Below, in pieces: positions 1 through 6,621 of a stretch of DNA of 64,000 bases. Numbering within the stretch: position 1 is the stretch's first letter; every line of letters starts with the position of its first letter. Both the position numbers and the translations under genes were made by a program. The notes beneath the pieces were generated by a model, which worked only from the letters and a program-made list of their open reading frames with translations, searched no databases and was not told the origin of the DNA. Source of the stretch: Dehalobacter sp. 12DCB1 (GTDB taxonomy: Bacteria > Bacillota > Desulfitobacteriia > Desulfitobacteriales > Syntrophobotulaceae); contig NZ_POSF01000015.1 of the NCBI RefSeq assembly GCF_004343605.1, positions 1 to 64,000 on the forward strand, in the 5' to 3' direction.

Positions 1-167
1 TCTTGCGTCTTGTCCATATTTTTGAGTGTATTTCAAGTCCTGTTTGAGCAAGTTGCCCATGAAGGAACTTTCGGCACCAGTCGCCCCCTTGCGGGCTTGT
101 AAATTACAGGCCAACGCTCACAAGCTGAGGTTGTCGGTATGAATTATACAGGTAAGCTAGGAAAGGA
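1..167 (+). ncRNA. possible bridge-RNA region of the IS110 element
   Basis: This is non-coding DNA directly upstream of the transposase. In the IS110 group the left non-coding end is known to encode the bridge RNA that pairs with target and donor DNA. The sequence shows a hairpin at 94-112 (GGCTTGT, loop aaatt, ACAGGCC) and other short foldbacks nearby. No promoter or guide loops were identified, so the RNA assignment rests on position and family knowledge. Confidence 0.3.
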
Positions 168-1391
168 GTGGGTAAAATCCTCCAGAATAAAAGGAACTGT
201 GCATTTTGCGGCATAGATATGCACAAGGAACAGCATACGGCAGTCCTTATTGACTGCTGGATGAAGAAGCTCGGAGAAATCACCTTCGAGAACAGGCCCC
301 AAAAATTTGACGGGTTTATCCGGGAAGCCAAGAAACTAAGCGAAGATAAAACGCTCATCTTTGGTTTGGAAGATACCAGAGGGTTTGGCCGGAATCTGGC
401 TACTTACCTGAAAGCCCATAAGTATATTGTCAAAGACATCTATCCGGCTTTGGGAAACGCTATGCGTTTAAGCAGTCCCACAGTGGAGAAAAACGATGCT
501 TACGACGCTTTTTGTGTTGCCAGAATACTAAGGGATATGGTCGACAAGCTACCGGACACCAAGAATGAGGACATCTTTTTCACTATCCGGCAGATCGTCA
601 AGCGGAGGGATAGCATCAAGAAACGAGGAATCATCTTGCAAAGCCAACTGCATGACGCTCTTATGTACAATTACCCGAGTTACCGGAAGTTTTTCTGTGA
701 CATTGACAGCAAAACGGCCCTTTGCTTCTGGGAGAACTATCCTTCCCCCGGATGCTTAAGCGGAATTAAACTGGAAGATTTGGCCGAAACTTTACGCAAG
801 GCCAGCAATAACGCTTGTTCTACCAAGAAAGCACAGGCTATTTTGAGTCTTATTGCTGAGGACGGAGAAGTTAAAAAAGCTTACCAGCAGGAACGGGATT
901 TTATTATTCAAGGCATTGTCAAAGAGATACGGTATTTAAAGCAGGAACTGACTGCAATTGATACCGAGTTAAGAAGGTTAATCCAAGAAACCGGCTACAA
1001 GTTACAGACTATGCCCGGAATAGACGTGATTACAGAAGCGCAAATAATCTCAGACATCGGAGACATCAACCGTTTTCCTAATGCCGACAAGCTGGCCCGA
1101 TTTGCCGGGGTCGCTCCTGTTCTCTTCTCATCCGCAGGAAAAGGAAGAGAACAAAGGAGCAGACAAGGCAACCGGAATCTTAATGGCGTCCTTTATTTTC
1201 TGGCTATCCAAATGATTCAGGTATCCCGTGGCGGCAAAGCAAGACATCCGGTATTTCATGAATATTATAAACGCAAGTTGGCCGAAGGTAAACGGAAGCC
1301 CCAGGCTCTTGTATGTATCCAAAGAAGAGTCTTAAACATCATTTATGCCATGATGAAAAATAAGACTGAATACCAAGCTCCTAATTTGTGA
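168..1391 (+). CDS. IS110-family transposase (DEDD recombinase)
   Basis: A 407-residue transposase that would catalyse bridge-RNA-guided insertion and excision of its own element. The N-terminal RuvC-like DEDD domain shows the signature GIDMHKEQH (first Asp), FGLEDTRGFG (Glu) and KNDAYDAF (C-terminal Asp pair). The C-terminal Tnp_IS116/IS110/IS902 domain starts near LQTMPGID and contains RFAGVAPVLFSSAGK and a serine-rich loop (RSRQGNRNLN). The length is normal for the family and no frameshift is visible, so it may be active. The start is GTG at 168; the AGGAG at 163-167 touches it, so the true start could be slightly different, but it must lie before GIDMHK. It sits just upstream of a truncated toxin-like reading frame. 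Confidence 0.93.
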   Translation: MGKILQNKRNCAFCGIDMHKEQHTAVLIDCWMKKLGEITFENRPQKFDGFIREAKKLSEDKTLIFGLEDTRGFGRNLATYLKAHKYIVKDIYPALGNAMRLSSPTVEKNDAYDAFCVARILRDMVDKLPDTKNEDIFFTIRQIVKRRDSIKKRGIILQSQLHDALMYNYPSYRKFFCDIDSKTALCFWENYPSPGCLSGIKLEDLAETLRKASNNACSTKKAQAILSLIAEDGEVKKAYQQERDFIIQGIVKEIRYLKQELTAIDTELRRLIQETGYKLQTMPGIDVITEAQIISDIGDINRFPNADKLARFAGVAPVLFSSAGKGREQRSRQGNRNLNGVLYFLAIQMIQVSRGGKARHPVFHEYYKRKLAEGKRKPQALVCIQRRVLNIIYAMMKNKTEYQAPNL

Positions 1392-1478
1392 TAAAATGGT
1401 AATAACCTATTAAAAAATTGAAAAACGATTTTTCTGTTTAGCTTCTGCTTTTTTGGTTAACCGATAAAGCTTCATTAA

Positions 1479-1829
1479 TCTTTCCCCTTAAGCTTCTATG
1501 TGGAGGGGGCGGGTCGTGGCGCAAAAACCACTTTAGACTATTTAAAGGATGTCGAAAAGATTAATGGTAATTATTATGCACCTGGAAAGACTCTTAATGA
1601 GATTGGACAAATTGAAGCAAGAGACGTTGATTTTACAAATTTAAGTAAGAAAATGACTTCATCAAGAAGCTCCACTGAGGGCGGATTCTCCAGGGTATAT
1701 AATTATTCTGACCAAAGTGGCGTTAAATTTATTATTCATGAGGTAACAGATGCTAGAGGGAATATTCTCCATCGTGATTTTGATGCAGTAAGAATTCAAT
1801 CTGGCCAGTTAATTAATAAACTGAAGTAG
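1479..1829 (+). pseudogene. C-terminal fragment of a probable polymorphic toxin
   Basis: The frame opens after a stop at 1476-1478; the first possible start is GTG at 1500, giving 109 residues with no good ribosome binding site. The protein begins in mid-sequence style (EGAGRGAKTTLDYLKDV...) and contains GKTLNEIGQIEARDVDF and a C-terminal HEVTDARGNILHRDFDAV. No domain name can be given with confidence. The small size, AT-rich composition, missing N-terminus and an adjacent small acidic gene 10 bp downstream match the tail of a secreted polymorphic toxin followed by its immunity gene. The N-terminal secretion part was probably cut off by the IS110 element or another rearrangement. The toxin activity is unknown. 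Confidence 0.5.
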
Positions 1830-1839
1830 GAGCTTTGAT

Positions 1840-2127
1840 ATGAGCAGAGATGAGATAATTCATATATTTGTCGATTTGCTTAAAAAGTATATTTTTGAAG
1901 GGGTTGATCGATATGAAATTGCTGATGAACTCATAAAGAAAGTAGATATTAATGCAATATTTAGTTCTGATGATTTTATTATTTCAGATTGTTTCTACGC
2001 CATAAAACACTTGACTGAAGATAAATATGAGACGTCAATAAATGAACTGAAATATTTCCTGGAATGTTTTGAAGGATTAAGGGAGTATAATCTTGAGGAA
2101 AAGAACAATATAATTAATCAAAAATAA
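1840..2127 (+). CDS. small acidic protein, candidate immunity protein
   Basis: A 95-residue, probably all-helical acidic protein (MSRDEIIHIFVDLLKKYIFEG...) with no signal peptide or membrane segment. The start ATG at 1840 has the Shine-Dalgarno-like GTAGGAGCTT just upstream, overlapping the stop of the toxin tail, so the two are co-transcribed and probably coupled. No named family is recognised. Small size, acidity and position directly after a toxin C-terminal fragment are the usual hallmarks of an immunity protein; this is an inference from context. AT content is clearly higher than in the housekeeping genes downstream. A terminator follows at 2139. Confidence 0.55.
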   Translation: MSRDEIIHIFVDLLKKYIFEGVDRYEIADELIKKVDINAIFSSDDFIISDCFYAIKHLTEDKYETSINELKYFLECFEGLREYNLEEKNNIINQK

Positions 2128-2138
2128 GGCCTAAAATG

Positions 2139-2174
2139 AGGTCACACAGTTTCGGCTGCTGTGGCCTATTTTTC
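2139..2174 (+). terminator. intrinsic terminator after the toxin/immunity pair
   Basis: AGGTCACA (2139-2146) pairs with TGTGGCCT (2160-2167) with one G-T wobble and is followed by ATTTTTC. It closes the transcript of the preceding small gene. Confidence 0.75.
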
Positions 2175-2239
2175 TTATACCGGACACAACAGAAAGAAAA
2201 AGCGGAACCGGAACCGGCCCACCCCTAGTCGATTAATAG

Positions 2240-2905
2240 CTTTAGGTTAATTGTCTTTGCCGTCTGGCACCGTGATTTGAAATTTTTCAAATCATCACAA
2301 TTCAGACGGTAAAGACTATAGCTGTCAGCATATCAGCCTGACTATTTTAATTAAGATGCAAGTAATTATAACCTAAAAAAAACGCTTCGTATTATTGGCT
2401 TACCGCTATGCTGGGGATTTGAAAAGGCTGAATGGTAGCAGTCATCTTTTTCAAATCCCCCAATGCCGAGGGATAGCAAATCGCTTAATGGGTACACATA
2501 AATCCTGCTTGCTTAAAAAGTTGCTGTTTCCCGACTTCCGGAACCGAAACAGCGTTGTAAGTATACCCAGGATCGAAACGTTAGATCAATTTCTCTCTAT
2601 TCTTAAAATTATTGCAGCCTTGCCCGAAACACCAAAGCGAGCGTCAAGTGCCAGTGGCGTTATACAAACGGGATGAGCGTAGAAAATGTCAAGGGTTCAC
2701 ATGCAGAAAGCCCAGGGGTTTTGACATTTTAGCGAGGATTCCTATTTGTAGCCACGAAAACGTGCGAGCGGGGTATTTTGGGCAAGGCTGCATACCCCAT
2801 AATCACCAAAAAGTCAGAAATAAGACTAACATTTACAGTGTTATTTCTATGAAAGCGATAGACAGTTTGTCCCAAAATCGACACTGGTGTCGAATTTGGG
2901 ACAAG
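2240..2905. other. hairpin-rich non-coding locus, candidate large structured RNA or composite palindromic element
   Basis: About 660 bp without a credible gene. Foldbacks seen by eye: 2242-2252 with 2364-2376 (an outer stem around the next two); 2253-2266 with 2303-2316 (14 bp, one wobble); 2272-2282 with 2285-2298; 2413-2426 with 2446-2460; 2490-2494 with 2564-2568, enclosing 2523-2530 with 2546-2553; 2614-2625 with 2780-2791 (12 bp), enclosing 2683-2692 with 2721-2730 (10 bp); 2770-2776 with 2792-2798; 2816-2823 with 2841-2848; 2867-2884 with 2887-2904 (18 bp, one mismatch). The 2780-2791 strand lies in the loop of the 2770/2798 hairpin, so a pseudoknot or an alternative fold is possible. 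Open frames here lack ribosome binding sites. The coding strand of any RNA is not known. Confidence 0.55.
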
Positions 2906-3019
2906 CCTATATTTGAGGATAACTAAAAAGCTTAATTAATCTTGATTTTAGCAGATTGAAACAATTATAATGGCAATAATCATCATTAACATAATTTGTA
3001 ATACCGAAGGAACATAACA

Positions 3020-3823
3020 ATGATCACAAAAGCCGAAACCGTCAAAAAATATGCCCAGGATGAAGAAAGCAGACTGCTGCTTGCGCGGGCGCTGGACAAA
3101 CTTGAAGAATCGGAAAAGAAAAATATTCCGGCTTGCACGCGGTTCTGCAGTGAACAGCAGCGGGTGCTGCTTGGAAATGCACTGAAAGCGAACGGAAACC
3201 CCCGGTACTTTTTCTGGGGAGGCTATGAAGGGGCTGAGCGTACCGTATTGATCTTTCTGCCGGACTACTTGGAGCCTGAACATGTCATTCAGGATGATGA
3301 ATATTGCCCATTAGCTTTTATCCGGGCGGAATATACTGCAGACAGCGGTCTGTCGCATCGGGATTTTCTAGGCAGTTTGATGGGGGCAGGAATCAAGCGG
3401 GAAACAGTCGGTGACATTCTGGTCGGGGAAAATAGCACGGATCTGATTGTCTTGAAAGAAATCCTGCCGTTCCTGATAAACAATCTGGAATCAGTCGGCC
3501 GTGTCAAAATAAAAACAGCAATCATCTCTGCGGGATTGCTGCAAATACCGGAAGAAAAAGTTCTTCTGCTGAAAGACACCGTAGCCTCATTGCGGCTGGA
3601 CAGTGTGGTCGCGGCAGGTTTTAACTTAAGCCGCACCAAAGCGGGGGAATATGTTGAATCCGGGAAGGTCATGCTGAATTCGCTGGCATGTGACAAAACA
3701 GATAAGACGGTTGCGGAAGGGGATACGCTATCTCTGCGCGGCCTTGGGAAAATCAAGCTTCAGGAAATAGGTGGACTCTCTAAAAAAGGACGTCAGTCCA
3801 TCGTGATCAAAAAGTATGTCTAG
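3020..3823 (+). CDS. ylmH: YlmH-type S4-domain RNA-binding protein
   Basis: A 267-residue cytoplasmic protein of the YlmH family (also labelled photosystem II S4 domain protein). Homologues bind ribosomes or RNA, and in many Firmicutes ylmH lies in the division/cell-wall cluster before divIVA; here it stands alone. Residues 1 to about 175 form the YlmH N-terminal and central part, with typical RFCSEQQRVLL, SHRDFLGSLMGAGIKRETVGDI and conserved glycines. Residues about 185-245 form the S4 domain (LDSVVAAGFNLSRTKAGEYVESGKVMLN). The C-terminal GLSKKGRQSIVIKKYV is basic, as usual. The length matches the family. The start ATG at 3020 follows a GAAGGAA Shine-Dalgarno. Confidence 0.9.
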   Translation: MITKAETVKKYAQDEESRLLLARALDKLEESEKKNIPACTRFCSEQQRVLLGNALKANGNPRYFFWGGYEGAERTVLIFLPDYLEPEHVIQDDEYCPLAFIRAEYTADSGLSHRDFLGSLMGAGIKRETVGDILVGENSTDLIVLKEILPFLINNLESVGRVKIKTAIISAGLLQIPEEKVLLLKDTVASLRLDSVVAAGFNLSRTKAGEYVESGKVMLNSLACDKTDKTVAEGDTLSLRGLGKIKLQEIGGLSKKGRQSIVIKKYV

Positions 3824-3868
3824 TACAACGCTCTTGAGTACAAGGTACATAAAATAGTTACCCGACAT

Positions 3869-4525
3869 TTATTCCCGTGCCAGCCGTTCTGCTTCGGCCT
3901 TCGCTACCCGAAAGCAGTCTTTGATTTCTTCCACGGTCAACGTGGAATCTTCCGCCTGCTTCCTGAAATATTGCATCAATACTTTGCCAACTGCATAGCA
4001 GCTAATAAAAACAAGCGAGGCTGTTCCCGGCGTGCTGCGTGTGTCTGTGTTCAAACCAACCTTGGTCAATCCTTCCAGACCATATTTGGCAGTTAGCGCA
4101 AGGCCGGCCTGCCCGGAAAGTTCGCGGAAAAGACGCTGGGCATTCTCGGGAGCCAGCGTTTGACCGGATTCCTCCGCCAGACGAAGGGTCAGGTAGACTT
4201 CAGTAATCTGGAGCAGGATCATATCTTTGTGTTCAGCGGCTGAGGCAGCCGTGCCGGCAGTCAGGACGATCAGCCGGTTCATTCTGTCTGTGGTTTTATT
4301 TAGAGGGAGCTTATTGACGGCTTCCTCTATTTTATTGAGATATTCTTCCGGGGTTATGGTTTCCACGCCACTGCAGACAGGACAGGATTCAGCGTCATGG
4401 ACATGGACGGCATGACCCGACTGATGAGAATGGTCATGGCCGCAACTACAGGATTGCTGATGCTGACTGGAGTGATTGTGCTGATTAGGTTGATGCGGAT
4501 GTTTTTTTTGATGGTTCGCAGGCAT
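3869..4525 (-). CDS. histidine-rich protein, probable metal binding, function unknown
   Basis: 218 residues. The first 50 are exceptionally rich in His and Gln (clusters such as HQKKHPHQPNQHNH and CGHDHSHQSGHAVHVHD) and contain Cys pairs (CSCGHD, CPVCSG) that could bind zinc, nickel or copper. The rest is a helical region without membrane segments or signal peptide (NRLIVLTAGTAASAAEHKDMILLQITEVYLTLRLAEES; GLTKVGLNTDTRSTPGTASLVFISCYAVGKVLMQYF), which is not recognised. GAAAGGACGTTCT gives a good ribosome binding site for ATG at 4525. It converges with the S4-protein gene and is monocistronic. A metal storage or chaperone role is only suggested by composition. The leader contains a 22-bp sequence repeated at 19957. 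Confidence 0.75.
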   Translation of the reverse strand: MPANHQKKHPHQPNQHNHSSQHQQSCSCGHDHSHQSGHAVHVHDAESCPVCSGVETITPEEYLNKIEEAVNKLPLNKTTDRMNRLIVLTAGTAASAAEHKDMILLQITEVYLTLRLAEESGQTLAPENAQRLFRELSGQAGLALTAKYGLEGLTKVGLNTDTRSTPGTASLVFISCYAVGKVLMQYFRKQAEDSTLTVEEIKDCFRVAKAEAERLARE

Positions 4526-4555
4526 AGAACGTCCTTTCTATCCATAAAGGATAAG

Positions 4556-4577
4556 CTAGTAGACTGATTCGTAAATT
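4556..4577. repeat. 22-bp dispersed repeat, copy 1
   Basis: This copy lies 30-50 bp upstream of the His-rich gene start. It matches 19957-19978 at 21 of 22 positions; the shared exact core is TAGACTGATTCGTAAATT. A weaker relative lies near 47318-47338. It could be a protein-binding site or a scar of an old insertion. Confidence 0.5.
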
Positions 4578-4657
4578 CCCTAAAGTGTTTTGTCTTAATA
4601 TAACACAATCTGCAATTTTATTTAATTACTTTTACTTAAACGAATAAGCCATAAGGT

Positions 4658-4700
4658 TAAAAAATGAGAATGTCAGATATTATTCGATCTGGACATTCTC
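4658..4700 (-). terminator. terminator of the NlpC/P60 gene
   Basis: GAGAATGTC at 4666 onward and GGACATTCTC ending at 4700 form a long stem closed by AT-rich pairs. On the minus strand it is followed by a T-run (4658-4663). It lies just beyond the stop of the endopeptidase gene. Confidence 0.75.
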
Positions 4701-4749
4701 AAAAAAATGAATAGAGTTCACTGATCAATGAACATAGTTCAGCTGATCG

Positions 4750-5430
4750 CTAAATGACGCGTTTCGCCCCGATATAGACAGATTTCCAGTAGGTACCGAA
4801 ACTATAGACAGCAACACCTTTGGAGCTGGAAGCATTAATAAACTGGTTATTGCCAATGTAAATCCCGTCATGATCAACGACACCGTTTCGGGCCATCGAA
4901 AAGAAAACAATATCCCCAGGTTGTAAATTAGCGAAACTAACCGCTTTGCCAACCATGTACTGGTCCCTGGAAATACGCGGCAGGGCAATTCCGTTTTGTT
5001 TAAAAACATATTGAACAAATCCGGAACAATCAAAGCCAGTCGATGGGGAAGTACCTCCATATTTGTAAGGCACACCAATGTATTTCTGGGCCGTCGCGGC
5101 GATCGAGGAGCCCGTTTTAACATTTTGTACATTGCTGACGTAGGCCTTGTTTAACGCTGTGGCTGTAATGGGTCCGACGATCCCGTCGGTAAGTAAATTT
5201 CGGGATTTTTGAAATGCAATTACGCCGGCCTTGGTTTTGAGTCCGAAAATTCCGTCCACTGTGCCGACGCTGTAACCCAGACAGTTAAGTTTGGTTTGCA
5301 GTTCGATGACATTCGGCCCTGTCGAGCCTGTCTTCAGAAGTGTATCACCAAGAGCAGCATTCGTTACCTGAGCTAGACCAAGAATCAGGACTGCAGAAAG
5401 AAGCAGCATCACAACAATTTTTTTCGTCAT
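4750..5430 (-). CDS. secreted NlpC/P60 peptidoglycan endopeptidase with PG-binding domain
   Basis: 226 residues if started at ATG 5430, where GGAGG precedes by 6 bases; an ATG at 5451 upstream would span that site and is less likely. The order is: signal peptide (KKIVVMLLLSAVLILGLAQ), a peptidoglycan-binding type 1 domain (ELQTKLNCLGYSVGTVDGIFG...KTKAGVIAFQKSRNL), then an NlpC/P60 domain. The domain shows catalytic Cys in STGFDCSGFVQY, His in VVDHDGIYIG and a following polar residue in NNQFINA. Such enzymes cut gamma-D-Glu-diaminopimelate bonds in wall peptides outside the cell. It is a single-gene unit with its own terminator. Whether it serves growth, division or spore processes cannot be told. 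Confidence 0.92.
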   Translation of the reverse strand: MTKKIVVMLLLSAVLILGLAQVTNAALGDTLLKTGSTGPNVIELQTKLNCLGYSVGTVDGIFGLKTKAGVIAFQKSRNLLTDGIVGPITATALNKAYVSNVQNVKTGSSIAATAQKYIGVPYKYGGTSPSTGFDCSGFVQYVFKQNGIALPRISRDQYMVGKAVSFANLQPGDIVFFSMARNGVVDHDGIYIGNNQFINASSSKGVAVYSFGTYWKSVYIGAKRVI

Positions 5431-5656
5431 TGAAATCCTCCACTCCGCCAAATTTTTTCATCTGGATTCTGTACAAATCTTGTTCGCTTCTTACAGTATT
5501 TTAACAATTCACTGGAAAAAAGGCATGTCCAAAATTCTGGAAATATTTATAACGCGGTAAAAGGATGATAATTTGCCTTCAAGATGATATATTAGGTGTA
5601 ATCGGTTTTCAGCTGATGGAGGCGCAGGACGCTAATTTGCCGTAAGGGGAAATTGC

Positions 5657-6595
5657 ATGAGAGAAAAGCGAAGTTATTGGAATATCCATCCTTCGGAGCA
5701 AATATTTATGACCCAATGGCAGCCGGATACGCTCCCCGCCAAAGCAATCATCCTGATGATTCACGGCATATCGGAGCATTCCGGCAGATATGCACCGTTT
5801 GCCAGGGAGTTGACGGATGCAGGGTATATGGTTTATGCCTACGACCAAAGAGGCCATGGCAAAACAGCTGAAAAGCAAGGCTTTGACATATCCGCCGGCC
5901 ACGACGGCTGGAATCTTATGGTGCGCGATGTCTATGATTTGGTTGCTCTGATTAAAAGAGACAATCCCAGACTGCCGCTGTTTATTTTCGGTCATAGTAT
6001 GGGAAGCTTTATTCTCCGGCACTATATGCATCTTTATGGAAATAAGCAGGGAATACAAGGAGTCATTTTATCCGGCCCAGGCGGAGACACGACGTTTAGG
6101 CTATACTATGGCCTTTTCTTATGCGGGACCATGGCGCTGATCAAAGGAAAAAGCTATCAAAGCAAATGGATACAGGAGCTTACTTTTAAAAATTTCAATG
6201 CCCGGTGTCCTGAAAACCGGACCGCCTATGACTGGCTGACCACGGACCCGGCTGCAGTTGACCAATATATTCAGGACAGCTACTGCGGAGGCATATGTAC
6301 GTTGGCGTTTTATCGCGATTTTTTTGGCGGCATCCTGGAAGTTCAGAAGCAATCCAATGTCAGGAAAATGCCAAAAGAAGTCCCGGTCCTGATTCTTTCC
6401 GGCCAAATGGACCCTGTTGGGCACTACGGGAAAATTAGCATAGCCTTGCACCATGGTTATCAAAAAGCCGGTATAAGGGATGTCACACTCAAACAATATG
6501 AAAAGAGCAGGCATGAACTGCATAATGAAACGAACCGCGATCAGGTTCTTCTGGATATCATTCAATGGATGGATGCCAAGACTGAGCATAATTAG
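5657..6595 (+). CDS. alpha/beta hydrolase, monoacylglycerol lipase/lysophospholipase type
   Basis: A 312-residue serine hydrolase of the Hydrolase_4 (PldB/monoglyceride lipase) group. It shows an oxyanion-region ILMIHGISEHSGRY with the cap-side YDQRGHGKT, the nucleophile elbow FGHSMGSF (Ser), the acid in LILSGQMDPVG (Asp) and the catalytic His in KSRHELHNE. There is no signal peptide, so it is probably cytoplasmic or membrane-peripheral and acts on acylglycerols or lysophospholipids; the substrate is inferred from the family. ATG at 5657 follows GGGGAAATTGC. The 5'-nucleotidase gene starts within 30 bp downstream, so the two may be co-transcribed. Confidence 0.85.
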   Translation: MREKRSYWNIHPSEQIFMTQWQPDTLPAKAIILMIHGISEHSGRYAPFARELTDAGYMVYAYDQRGHGKTAEKQGFDISAGHDGWNLMVRDVYDLVALIKRDNPRLPLFIFGHSMGSFILRHYMHLYGNKQGIQGVILSGPGGDTTFRLYYGLFLCGTMALIKGKSYQSKWIQELTFKNFNARCPENRTAYDWLTTDPAAVDQYIQDSYCGGICTLAFYRDFFGGILEVQKQSNVRKMPKEVPVLILSGQMDPVGHYGKISIALHHGYQKAGIRDVTLKQYEKSRHELHNETNRDQVLLDIIQWMDAKTEHN

Positions 6596-6621
6596 AATGG
6601 ATTAAAATGAGGGGGAAGATG

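Larger units (their letters stand above)
1..1478 (+). mobile_element. IS110-family insertion sequence (ends approximate)
   Basis: This span is defined by the complete IS110-type transposase at 168-1391 plus flanking non-coding DNA. IS110 elements lack ordinary terminal inverted repeats and usually leave no clear target duplication, so neither end can be fixed from one copy; the left end may lie outside the window. The right limit is set at 1478 because the reading frame of the next gene (toxin tail) opens at 1479 after a TAA at 1476-1478, as expected if the element interrupted that gene. Confidence 0.6.

Noticed and set aside
2395-2926. Two overlapping open reading frames of 93 and 104 codons
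   Set aside because: They have no ribosome binding site and their translations show no recognisable pattern. They lie across long inverted repeats, so the open frames are by-products of the hairpin sequences.
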